Of a stretch of DNA of 64,000 bases, positions 8,974-16,924 are shown one piece after another (within the stretch, counting starts at the first letter, position 1; every line of letters starts with the position of its first letter). The stretch spans positions 124,001 to 188,000 of the forward strand of contig NZ_CANPVO010000013.1 of assembly GCF_947581785.1 (NCBI RefSeq). Direction: 5' to 3'. The notes beneath the pieces are model-generated. The model was not told where the DNA came from and did not search any database. It saw only the letters and a program-made list of their open reading frames with translations. Position numbers and translations under genes: made by a program. Source of the DNA: Candidatus Palauibacter polyketidifaciens. GTDB taxonomy: Bacteria; Gemmatimonadota; Gemmatimonadetes; Palauibacterales; Palauibacteraceae.

Positions 8974-9545
8974 TGTCCCCGCCGGGGCCCGCGGCCGCGC
9001 TCTGCGCCGCGGGCCTCTTCGCGCTGGTCGCGGCGCACGGCCCCCCGCACATCGAGGGGCCGCCGCCGGGCCACACGGGAGGCTTCGGGGAGCCGACCTG
9101 CGCCACCTGTCACTTCGGGGCTCCGCTCAACGAACCGGGGGCCGCGCTGCAGGTCGTCGGACTCGAGGGCGGCTACCGTCCCGGCCAGCGCCACCCGGTG
9201 ACAGTCCGTTTCGAGAGCTTCGACATGCTCTCCGCCGGTTTCCAGGGAGCGTTCCGCTTCGAAGACGGGGATCGGCGCGGCGCCGGGGCCGGCGGGATCC
9301 GGCCGCTCGACGACCGCGTCACCGTCGTGCGCGGGGAGGGCGGCGACACGGAGTACGTCCAGCACACCCGCGCGGGCTCGGCGCCGACGGACGGCGTCGC
9401 CGAGTGGACCTTCGAGTGGCGCGCTCCCGACGCCGACGCCCCGGTCGTCCTGCACCTCGCCGCAAACTCCGGAGGAGGCGACGACTCCCCCCTCGACGAC
9501 CTCGTCTACACCCTCTCGATCACGGTCCCGCCGCGCGGACGCTGA
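8973..9545 (+). CDS. exported Reeler-like protein with a single CxxCH site
   Basis: 190 residues. A short hydrophobic N terminus (AAALCAAGLFALVAA) is a probable signal peptide. It is followed by HTGGFGEPTCATCHFGAPLN, with a CATCH motif able to carry one c-type haem. The remainder (GYRPGQRHPVTVRF, FQGAFRFEDGDRRGAGAG, EWTFEWRAPDADAPVVLHLAAN) resembles Reeler/choice-of-anchor domains, which sometimes have a c-type site near the N terminus. Its ATG overlaps the stop of the Vgb-like gene, so it ends the four-gene operon. A periplasmic electron-transfer or binding role is inference. Confidence 0.7.
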   Translation: MSPPGPAAALCAAGLFALVAAHGPPHIEGPPPGHTGGFGEPTCATCHFGAPLNEPGAALQVVGLEGGYRPGQRHPVTVRFESFDMLSAGFQGAFRFEDGDRRGAGAGGIRPLDDRVTVVRGEGGDTEYVQHTRAGSAPTDGVAEWTFEWRAPDADAPVVLHLAANSGGGDDSPLDDLVYTLSITVPPRGR

Positions 9546-9555
9546 CGGCGGTCAC

Positions 9556-9625
9556 ACGTTCCCGCGGGAACGTCCCATTCGGCCAGTTCCGCCACTGGCC
9601 GGTTCCGACGTTCCCGCGGGAACGT
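9556..9625. repeat. twin 18-bp palindromes flanking a hairpin between convergent genes
   Basis: ACGTTCCCGCGGGAACGT, a perfect palindrome, occurs at 9556-9573 and again at 9608-9625. Exactly between them GGCCAGT (9581-9587) and ACTGGCC (9594-9600) form a 7-bp hairpin. The two spacers are 7 bases each, so the whole block is symmetric. It lies between the convergent Reeler-like and sixA genes. There is no T-run on either side. It could act as a bidirectional transcript end, a REP-like element or a protein-binding site. Confidence 0.7.
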
Positions 9626-9645
9626 CTCCGAACCCACTTCGGCCT

Positions 9646-10143
9646 TCAGCCGGGGGGGAGCGCCTTCGGGCGCCAGAGGCCGATCAGGCGGCTGCGGCGG
9701 GCCGAGCGCAGTTCGGTCCAGTCGTCGATGTCCAGTTCCACAGCGGCGAGGGCGGCGGTCGGCATGTACTCGCCCTCGCCCGTCAGGTGCCAGACGAGGG
9801 AGGTAATGCCCGGGTTGTGACCGACGAGCATGAGGCGCTCCGCCGTTCCCCCCATCGCCTCCGCGACCTCGATGTAGCCGTCGGGAGAGGCGCCGTAGAG
9901 GTCGTACGTCGTCTCGATCTCCACATCCGCGCCGAACTCCGCCGCCGCGAGTTCCGCCGTGGTGCGCGCGCGGACGGCGGTCGAACTCACGATGCGGTCG
10001 GGCACGAGGTCCTGCTCCGCCATGAACCGGCCCAAGCGGGGCGCGTCGCGGCGGCCGCGGGGGTTGAGGGGGCGGTCGTGGTCGCGGAGGCCGGGATGGT
10101 CCCAGGAGGACTTCGCGTGCCGGAGGATGAGCAGGGTCTTCAT
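9646..10143 (-). CDS. sixA: phosphohistidine phosphatase SixA-like protein
   Basis: 165 residues, the usual SixA length. The catalytic RHG-type motif LLILRHAKSSWD puts the phosphorylated His at residue 9; conserved DRPLNPRG, the arginine-bearing SSTAVRARTTAE and the second catalytic His in LMLVGHNPG all fit the histidine-phosphatase branch. SixA dephosphorylates phosphohistidine on HPt domains or the PTS component NPr; the target here is unknown. It follows the AtoE-like gene by 40 bases, a spacer made of 9-bp tandem repeats, and has no evident Shine-Dalgarno sequence. Confidence 0.85.
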   Translation of the reverse strand: MKTLLILRHAKSSWDHPGLRDHDRPLNPRGRRDAPRLGRFMAEQDLVPDRIVSSTAVRARTTAELAAAEFGADVEIETTYDLYGASPDGYIEVAEAMGGTAERLMLVGHNPGITSLVWHLTGEGEYMPTAALAAVELDIDDWTELRSARRSRLIGLWRPKALPPG

Positions 10144-10148
10144 GTGAT

Positions 10149-10184
10149 CACGGGAGTCACGTGCGTCGCGTGCGTCACGGGCGT
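10149..10184. repeat. four tandem imperfect 9-bp repeats
   Basis: On the plus strand the units are CACGGGAGT, CACGTGCGT, CGCGTGCGT and CACGGGCGT, back to back. They fill the spacer between the stop of the AtoE-like gene and the start of sixA, where a ribosome-binding site would normally be. Whether they have a function is unknown; they may simply be a slippage product. Confidence 0.7.
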
Positions 10185-11575
10185 CACCAGCGGATCGGGA
10201 TCACGAGCATGGTCGCGACTCCGAGGAGGATCGTCGCCAGCCAGAGCAGGAAGGCGTAGCCGAGGATCTCCCCGAAGCGGCGCCGCGTCACCGCGAGGAT
10301 GGGGAGCGCCCAGAACGGGTGGATGAGGTTGAAGGCGGAATCTCCGTACGCGTAGGCGAGGAGCACGGTCATGACGGACACATCGAGCGCCTCTCCGGCG
10401 GGGATCACGTACGGCGCCTCGATCATCCACTTGGAGCCCGCCGAGGGGATGAACATGCTCATTATCCCCGAATAGACGTAGACCACGAGGGGATAGAGCC
10501 GCGTCGTGGCGACCGCGGCGAACTGCTCGCCGAGCCAGCTTCCCAGGTTCGTGTTCTGGATGACCCCGAAGATGCCGGCGTAGAACGGGAACTGAAGGAT
10601 GATTCCCCACGCCGAGGTCACTCCGTGGCGGCAGGCCCGCAGAAACGACGTCGGCCGGCCGTGGAGGAGGAGCGCCACGGCGAGGAAGACCGTGTTGTAC
10701 GCGTTGATCGTCCAGCTCGCGCCGAAACCGCGGGTGACGATCGAGTGGATGAGGGGATACGCGAGCAGGACGGCGGCGAGCAGCGTCCAGCCGCGGAAGC
10801 GGTCGAGGCGCTCGGCCGGCGTCGTGCCCGCGCGCGCCGGCGGCGGGGGCGCGGGGAGGATCTCGTCGACCTCCGCCTCCGTGAGGGTGACGGCGTCGCG
10901 GTGCGGGTGGAGCGCCATCGCGGCCACGAGACCCACCAGCAGCATGACGGCGGCGTAGCCGAGGTTGAAGGGATGAAAGAGCGTCTCGGTGACCGGATAG
11001 AGACGGTCCACGACGGGAGCGCCGGCGCCGGGCTCGAGCAGGGGGTTGCCGGGCGTGGCCATGATGAGCGGGGCGGAGCTGGAGAGGCCGCTCTGCCATA
11101 CGGTCCCGATGCCCATGTAGGCCGCGGCGATGACGAGGCGCACGTCGGCCCGCGGGTTGCGCTTGAGGATGAACGGGACGAAGAGCGCGGACCCTACGAG
11201 CCCGAATGCCCAGTTGAGATAGCCGGCCACCATCGAGAATCCGGCGGCGAGGGCCACCGCCTGCACGGGGCGTTCGGGGTTCGGGAGGCCGGCGAGGCGG
11301 TCGAGCATCCGGTACATCGGGGGGGACGAGGCACACGCGTGGGCCGCCACCATGATGATCGAGAACTGCATCGCCAGTTCGAGCAGCGTCCAGACGCCCG
11401 CGCCCCACGCCAGCCCCGCCTCCGGGATCGAGGCGCCGCCCCCCGTGACCGCGAGGAGGAGCGCGACCACGGTGAGCGACATGAGGATCACCCACGCGTC
11501 CGGCACCCAGCGTTCCGTGACGCGGGAGAGCGCCGCGCCGCTCTCGCGCAGCCGGTCGAGCGGACTCCCGCTCAT
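10184..11575 (-). CDS. AtoE-like short-chain fatty acid transporter
   Basis: 463 residues with about 11-12 hydrophobic segments. Family-typical stretches are WVPDAWVILMSLTVVALLLA, SSPPMYRMLDRLAGLPNPERPVQAVALAAGFSMVAGYLNWAFGLV, GIGTVWQSGLSSSAPLIMATPGN and YVYSGIMSMFIPSAGSKWMIEAPYV. The AtoE/TIGR00366 family imports short-chain fatty acids such as butyrate. It starts 18 bases after the AI-2E-family gene in a long same-strand run. The sequence match to the family is strong, but the actual substrate is not shown. Confidence 0.85.
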   Translation of the reverse strand: MSGSPLDRLRESGAALSRVTERWVPDAWVILMSLTVVALLLAVTGGGASIPEAGLAWGAGVWTLLELAMQFSIIMVAAHACASSPPMYRMLDRLAGLPNPERPVQAVALAAGFSMVAGYLNWAFGLVGSALFVPFILKRNPRADVRLVIAAAYMGIGTVWQSGLSSSAPLIMATPGNPLLEPGAGAPVVDRLYPVTETLFHPFNLGYAAVMLLVGLVAAMALHPHRDAVTLTEAEVDEILPAPPPPARAGTTPAERLDRFRGWTLLAAVLLAYPLIHSIVTRGFGASWTINAYNTVFLAVALLLHGRPTSFLRACRHGVTSAWGIILQFPFYAGIFGVIQNTNLGSWLGEQFAAVATTRLYPLVVYVYSGIMSMFIPSAGSKWMIEAPYVIPAGEALDVSVMTVLLAYAYGDSAFNLIHPFWALPILAVTRRRFGEILGYAFLLWLATILLGVATMLVIPIRW

Positions 11576-11593
11576 GCCGTTCGGCGGATCGGG

Positions 11594-12841
11594 CTACTCC
11601 CGGGGCGGAGAGGCGTCCGGCGGAGAGGCCTTCGCCGGGGAGGCGTCCTGAGCAGGGGCTTCGGCCGTGGCGGCTTCCGGCGCGGGCGAAGCGTCGGCTT
11701 CCGGCGCGGGCACCGCGACAGCGGCATCCGCGGGCGGCGACGCGCCGAAGGCCGTGGCCGGCAGCACCTCCCGGAAGGACTCGCCGTAGAGTTCCCACAC
11801 GGTGATGAAGAGCGCCGCGACGATGGGGCCGATGAGCACGCCAGCCATGCCGAAGGCGATGAGCCCGCCGAGGGTGCCGAGCAGGATCATCAGATCCGGC
11901 ATCCGGGTGTCGCGCCCGACGAGCCAGGGGCGCATGAGGTTGTCCAGCGTCCCCACGACGAGGCCGCACCACAGAATCAGCCCGACGCCGCCCCCGATCC
12001 GGTCCGCGGCGATGAGGTAGATCGCGGCGGGCAGCCACACGAGCGCGGACCCGATCCCCGGCACGATCGAGAGGACCGCCATGACCGTGCCCCAGAAAGC
12101 GGCGGACGGAATCCCGACCACCCAGAAGGCGAGCCCGGCCAGCGCGCCCTGCACGATGCCGATGAGAAACGTCCCCTTCACCATCGCCCGCGTCACCGAG
12201 ACGAAGCGGTCGAGCATGCGGCGCTCGTCTTCGTCGGAGAGCGGGAGGTAGTAGAGGACCTTGTGCAGCACGACGCGGCCGTCCTTCAGGAAGAAGAACA
12301 TGGCGTACAGCATCAGCAGCAGGAGGAAGACGACCCGCACGGTGGCCGTCGTGACGCCGGCGAGCCAGTCGACCACCAGGCCGCCGACGGATCCCGCGAC
12401 TTCGCCCAGCTTCTGGAGGAGCTGCTCCTGGTACGGTCGCAGCGAGTCCAGCCAGGGAATCCGGTCGAGCAGTTCGTCGACCCCGCCCGGCTGCCGCAGC
12501 TGGGCCTGCATGTCTTCGATCCAGGGGCCGGCCGACTGCGTGACCTGCACGGCCTGGTTCGCGACGATGCCGAGGAACGCCGTGACCGGCCCGATGAGGA
12601 GGATCACGAACAGTCCGACCGCGGCGAAGGAGGCCAGCCCCTCCCTTCCGCCGAACCACCGGCAGAGGGTGCGGTAGGCCGGGTACATGAGGCCGCTGAG
12701 GATCGCCCCCAGGAAGAGCGCCGTGAGGAACGTCCGGATCATCTGGAGGAAGAGGAGGCTGATCCCGACGACGAGCAGGAGAAGGAAGATGGCCCGGAAA
12801 CGTCCCGGATGAAGGGGCGGGCTCCCGCCCGCGTCACCCAT
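11594..12841 (-). CDS. AI-2E transporter family (PerM-like) membrane protein
   Basis: 415 residues. It has the AI-2E family pattern: two N-terminal hydrophobic segments (FRAIFLLLLVVGISLLFLQMI; FLTALFLGAILSGLMYPAYR), an amphipathic middle, and a C-terminal membrane block with VLSIVPGIGSALVWLPAAIYLI and GTLGGLIAFGMAGVLIGPIVAALFITVWELY. The last ~55 residues are a low-complexity Ala/Pro/Ser/Asp tail. The ATG at 12841 overlaps the TorD-like gene's stop by 8 bases. Family members export diverse small molecules or act as ion antiporters; function here is undefined. Confidence 0.85.
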   Translation of the reverse strand: MGDAGGSPPLHPGRFRAIFLLLLVVGISLLFLQMIRTFLTALFLGAILSGLMYPAYRTLCRWFGGREGLASFAAVGLFVILLIGPVTAFLGIVANQAVQVTQSAGPWIEDMQAQLRQPGGVDELLDRIPWLDSLRPYQEQLLQKLGEVAGSVGGLVVDWLAGVTTATVRVVFLLLLMLYAMFFFLKDGRVVLHKVLYYLPLSDEDERRMLDRFVSVTRAMVKGTFLIGIVQGALAGLAFWVVGIPSAAFWGTVMAVLSIVPGIGSALVWLPAAIYLIAADRIGGGVGLILWCGLVVGTLDNLMRPWLVGRDTRMPDLMILLGTLGGLIAFGMAGVLIGPIVAALFITVWELYGESFREVLPATAFGASPPADAAVAVPAPEADASPAPEAATAEAPAQDASPAKASPPDASPPRE

Positions 12842-13739
12842 TATGGGCGTCGGCACTGAGGTCGGCGCTGATGTTCGCGGTGGCGTCGGAGTCGATGTCG
12901 GCGCTGAGGTCGCTGAGGAGGCGGCCCGTCGCGGCCGCGCGCTGCGTCCAGAAATCCGCGACTTCCGGCGCCGTGGTCCCCCCGCGGTCGTGGAGACGCG
13001 TCCAGTCCCGCGCCTCGCACGCGAGCCAGTCCAGGGTCGCGCGCGGGCCCTGCGACATCATGCACCGGAGAATGTAGGCGCGCTCACCTACGCGGAGACC
13101 GAGACCGAGGTCGCGCGCGGCTCTCGCGAGGTCCGCGCGCGTGAGGACGAGTCCGCTGCGGACCGGGCTCAGGAGGGCGTTGAAGAAGCTGTCCCCATCC
13201 GTCCGGCGCGGGTCGGGCACCGGTTTCGCCTCGCGCAGCGCGAGCGGGCGTCGCGTCGGCGGCCCGAGGCGAGCCGATTCGCCGAAGAGGAGGGCCTCGA
13301 GCGTGTCGGCCCACTCCCGATAGAACGGGGGCGCGATCTGCCGCAGCTTGGTGAGGAAGGGGAGGACCCACGAGAGGAGGTGCTCCCAGAGGAAGGCGTG
13401 CCGCGCATCATGGCAGGCCTGCGCCGTCTTTCCGTTCCCGCTCTGCTGAGCTTCCACGAGCCAGGCGTAGCCTCCGAGCAGCGCCCGGAGGTGGTCCGGA
13501 TCCTCCGGGGGCGTCGTCCCGAGCGCGCGCCAGAACCCGGCGACGCGGTCGCGCGCCTCCCCGCCCATGTGGCCGTCGGTGCCCAGAAAGGCGGAGGCGT
13601 ACGGATAGAGCTGGAAGAGGAACAGGTCGTTGTGCGTGGGCTCGTCCGGCACCGGGCCCAGCTCGAGGAGGTGGCCAATGAGCCGATTCTCCCCGCAGGG
13701 GCCATCGAGAAGCGCGCCGAGGGCGCGAAAAAGCTCCAT
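12834..13739 (-). CDS. TorD/DmsD-family chaperone for a molybdoenzyme
   Basis: 301 residues, all-helical in appearance. The family pattern is visible: LGPVPDEPTHNDLFLFQLYPYASAFLG, the HAFLWEHLLSWVLPFL segment, and a following helix YREWADTLEALL. These chaperones bind the apo catalytic subunit and help insert the molybdenum cofactor. That fits its place 92 bases downstream of the molybdopterin oxidoreductase gene. The C-terminal half is longer than in classical TorD, and the last ~25 residues are a degenerate Leu-Ser-Ala-Asp repeat (SDLSADIDSDATANISADL), reflecting an internal DNA repeat at about 12850-12915. Confidence 0.8.
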   Translation of the reverse strand: MELFRALGALLDGPCGENRLIGHLLELGPVPDEPTHNDLFLFQLYPYASAFLGTDGHMGGEARDRVAGFWRALGTTPPEDPDHLRALLGGYAWLVEAQQSGNGKTAQACHDARHAFLWEHLLSWVLPFLTKLRQIAPPFYREWADTLEALLFGESARLGPPTRRPLALREAKPVPDPRRTDGDSFFNALLSPVRSGLVLTRADLARAARDLGLGLRVGERAYILRCMMSQGPRATLDWLACEARDWTRLHDRGGTTAPEVADFWTQRAAATGRLLSDLSADIDSDATANISADLSADAHNG

Positions 13740-13831
13740 GGCCTAGCTGTCCGTGGTATGTCCCGCGCCGGCGGCGCGTGCGGCACTGTGCACTTTCACC
13801 TTATGAAGTAGATGGGGGCCTCGATTTGCTG

Positions 13832-16800
13832 TCAAGTTGCGTCCGAATCGGTATTCCCCGACTCCGGGTCGGGCGACTTCGAGCCCTGCGGTTCCGGGAG
13901 GTCGTAGGCCGTGCGCACGGGACGCACGGGCCGGATGAGCCAGTGCGGCCGGCGCGTCCCGTCGGGAGAATGCCGCCGGGCTCCGCGCGTCTTGTCTAGC
14001 CAGCGCCGATACACCTCGTGCGACCGCTCCGTGTCGACGTGAATGTCCCCGTGGCAGTCGCGCCGCGACGCCTTGACCACGCGCACCGCCTGGTGCCAGC
14101 AGTGCATGCCGGACACGGGATCGGGGTGCACCGGGAAGGTGAGGTTCTGATGGACGCCCACATCCGTCCACCAGATCCGCGACGTGTCCGGATCGTCGGT
14201 CTTGTACGGCGCCGCGCCCTGCCTGCGCGACAGCTTCCAGTCGCCGTCTTTCCCGCTGAGGGAAACCGTCGCCATGAGTTGCCGCTGACCGGCGACGCGT
14301 TCCCGCTCGCCGCGCCCGGCCGTACCGGGTTCGCCCCCGTTCGGGCCCGCTGCACCGGCGTCCGCCAGCTTCCAGCGCCCCATGTGGTGGCTGCACGCGA
14401 CGACGCCCGGCTTGATCCCCTCGGTCACCCACGCCTTGAGGACGAAATGGCCGATCTCGGTCTCGACCCGCACGAGATCACCCGTCTTCACCCCCTTCCG
14501 CGCCGCGTCGGACGGGTGGAGCCAGAGCGGATTCGTGTGGGCGATCTCGTCCAGCCACTTGGAATTGGCTGAACGCGTGTGGATCTGCACCGGGAGCCGG
14601 AAGGTGGAGATGAGACACATCTGGTCCGGCTCCATCGCGGCCGGGTGCACGTGGCTCCTGATGTAGGCGGGAACGGCGTACTCGGGCCAACCCCAGCGGA
14701 CGAGCGTCGGGGAGTAGAACTCCAGCTTGCCGCTCGGGGTCGGGAATCCGCGGCGAATCGTGTCTTCCACGCGAACCCCCACCGGGCGCCGCCCCTCCGG
14801 GTCGGAGTCGGGCGCACCCATGGGCGCCAGGTTCACCGCGGCGGAGGCGGGGGCCCGCGTGTAGATGCGGCCGAACTCGTCTTCCCGCGCGTCGTCTAGC
14901 TCCTCGGCCGGAACGGGCCGCTCGTGAAGCGGGCCGATGTCGCGCGCGACCTCGAAGGCGCCGTAGCGGCGCATGTAGTCCAGCGGCGAGATCCCCTCCG
15001 CGGCGGCCGCCTCCGGCAGGCCGGGCACGGAGTGTTCGAACATCCAGGCGTAGTACTCGTCCACCGTGAGGCGCTGCCCGGGATTCTCCTTCGACTCCAC
15101 GAACTCGCGGATGCCGCGGCTCCCGTCGGGGTCGATGCGCCAGGAGAGTTCGAGCCAGAACTCGTTCTCCTCCCACACCTCGCCCGGGTTCGTGTGGCGC
15201 GTGTCCGCCACCCGCTCGCCGAGGCGCTCGCGCGCGGAGCGGAGGACAGGCTGCCGGAAGCCGATCCACTGTCCGTCGTGGGTCTCGTAGGAGTGGAGGT
15301 CGTGCCGCTCGGGTCCGTGCCCCATCGGAAGGACGTAGTCCGCGAAGTAGGCGGACTCGTTCCAGGTCGGCGTGAGCGCGACGTGGAGTCCGAGCTTCTC
15401 CTCATCCGTCAGGGCCTCGATCCACGCGAACCCGTCCGGGTTCGTCCACACCGGGTTGTACACGCGCGTGAAATAGACGTCGAGCTTGCCGCGTCCCTCC
15501 CTGAGGAGGTGGGGGAGGAGGAAGGAAACCTCGTACATCGCCAGCGGATACTCCTCGGGCCACGTGAGTTCGTTCCAGTGCTCGGGGTGCCGGGGCATCC
15601 GGATCGGCTTCGGGATGAACTTGTTCCACGTGCTCGGATAGGTGCCACCGGGGGTCGCGACGGAACCCGTGAGGGCGTTGAGGAAGAACAGGGTCCGGGC
15701 CACCTGCCAGCCACCCTCGTTGCCCGACGCGGCGCTCCGCCAGTTGTGCGTGGAGAGGCGCGAACCGGCGCGGGCCACGAGTTCGGCGACCTCGCGGATC
15801 TGCTCCGCATCCACACCGGACTCCTCCGCCGCCCACTCGAAGGTGCACGCTTCGTACAGCTCGCGGAGGACGGCCTCGAACGATTCGAAGGTGCGGGGGA
15901 GATTCGGCTTCTCGGCGGCGAGATACTCCTCCCAGTTGAACCAGCGCCGGACGAAGTCGCGGTCCCAGGCCCCCGTTGCGATCAGGTGATTCGCGATCGC
16001 GAGGAGGACGGCGGCCTCGGAGCCGGGCTGCGTGGGGAGCCAGTGGTCGGCGTGCGTCGCCGTGTTCGACAGGCGCGTGTCGAAGACGATGAGCCGCGCC
16101 CCCTTCTTGACCCCGTCCAGGATGCGCTGGGCGTGGGGGTTGAAGTAGTGCCCCGCCTCAAGGTGCGAACTCACGAGAAGGATGACGTCCGCGCGGGCGT
16201 GGTCGGGGCTGGGGCGGTCCATGCCGAGCCAGAACTGGTAACCGGCGCGCGCGCTGGAGGAGCAGATGTTCGTGTGCGAGTTGTGGCCGTCGACGCCCCA
16301 CGCGGCGAGCAGCCGTTCCGTGAACCCGTCCTCGCCCGGCCGCCCCACGTGGTACATGACCTCGCGCTGGCGACCCTCGTCGATCGCCTTGCGGATCCGC
16401 GTGGCGATGTCGTTGAGCGCCTCCTCCCACGAGACGCGCACCCACTTCCCCTCCCCGCGCTCGCCGGCGCGTTTGAGCGGGTAGAGGACGCGGTCGGGAT
16501 CAACGATCTGGTTCAGCGTGGCCGGGCCCTTGGCGCAGTTCCGGCCGCGGGAGCCCGGATGCTCCGGGTTCCCCTCGAACTTCCGCACCTGCAGGGTGTC
16601 GCGGTCCACGTAGGCGAGGAGCCCGCACGCGGACTCGCAGTTGAAGCAGGTCGTGGGCACGAGCATGTAGCGCCGTTCGCGCTTTTCCGGCCACGCTTTC
16701 GAGTCGAGTTCGACCCAGTCGTCCCAGCGTTCCCGCGGGGGGAAGGCGGCGAGCTGGGCGCGGCTGGGGCCGGGATAGAAGGTCTCGCCGCGACTTTCGG

Positions 16801-16924
16801 TCTCGGAGCGCGCCGCGCTCACGCGCTCGCTGAGTTCGCGGAGCCGCCGCGAAACGTCGTCCGGGCCCGAGCCGTTGCCGCCCGCGCCGGAGCCGTTGCG
16901 GCCCGGGCCGCCCGGATCGCTCAT
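13832..16924 (-). CDS. molybdopterin oxidoreductase catalytic subunit (CISM/DMSO-reductase family)
   Basis: 1030 residues. An N-terminal [4Fe-4S] site is formed by Cys93, Cys96, Cys100 and Cys130 (CFNCESACG ... GRNCAKGPATLNQI). The first molybdopterin-binding block contains NICSSSARAGYQFW, where Cys221 is the candidate metal ligand. The C-terminal dinucleotide-binding domain includes ANSKWLDEIAHTNPLWLHPSDAARKGVKTGDLVRVETEIG. There is no twin-arginine signal, so the subunit should stay in the cytoplasm, as in sulfite dehydrogenase SoeABC. The ATG overlaps the stop of the upstream FeS/NrfD gene (ATGA). The substrate is not identifiable; a sulfur-oxyanion or polysulfide substrate is possible. 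Confidence 0.85.
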   Translation of the reverse strand: MSDPGGPGRNGSGAGGNGSGPDDVSRRLRELSERVSAARSETESRGETFYPGPSRAQLAAFPPRERWDDWVELDSKAWPEKRERRYMLVPTTCFNCESACGLLAYVDRDTLQVRKFEGNPEHPGSRGRNCAKGPATLNQIVDPDRVLYPLKRAGERGEGKWVRVSWEEALNDIATRIRKAIDEGRQREVMYHVGRPGEDGFTERLLAAWGVDGHNSHTNICSSSARAGYQFWLGMDRPSPDHARADVILLVSSHLEAGHYFNPHAQRILDGVKKGARLIVFDTRLSNTATHADHWLPTQPGSEAAVLLAIANHLIATGAWDRDFVRRWFNWEEYLAAEKPNLPRTFESFEAVLRELYEACTFEWAAEESGVDAEQIREVAELVARAGSRLSTHNWRSAASGNEGGWQVARTLFFLNALTGSVATPGGTYPSTWNKFIPKPIRMPRHPEHWNELTWPEEYPLAMYEVSFLLPHLLREGRGKLDVYFTRVYNPVWTNPDGFAWIEALTDEEKLGLHVALTPTWNESAYFADYVLPMGHGPERHDLHSYETHDGQWIGFRQPVLRSARERLGERVADTRHTNPGEVWEENEFWLELSWRIDPDGSRGIREFVESKENPGQRLTVDEYYAWMFEHSVPGLPEAAAAEGISPLDYMRRYGAFEVARDIGPLHERPVPAEELDDAREDEFGRIYTRAPASAAVNLAPMGAPDSDPEGRRPVGVRVEDTIRRGFPTPSGKLEFYSPTLVRWGWPEYAVPAYIRSHVHPAAMEPDQMCLISTFRLPVQIHTRSANSKWLDEIAHTNPLWLHPSDAARKGVKTGDLVRVETEIGHFVLKAWVTEGIKPGVVACSHHMGRWKLADAGAAGPNGGEPGTAGRGERERVAGQRQLMATVSLSGKDGDWKLSRRQGAAPYKTDDPDTSRIWWTDVGVHQNLTFPVHPDPVSGMHCWHQAVRVVKASRRDCHGDIHVDTERSHEVYRRWLDKTRGARRHSPDGTRRPHWLIRPVRPVRTAYDLPEPQGSKSPDPESGNTDSDAT

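Noticed and set aside
10319-12859. An 846-codon plus-strand frame opposite AtoE-like and AI-2E genes
   Set aside because: Antisense shadow with repeated charged low-complexity sequence and no recognisable fold.
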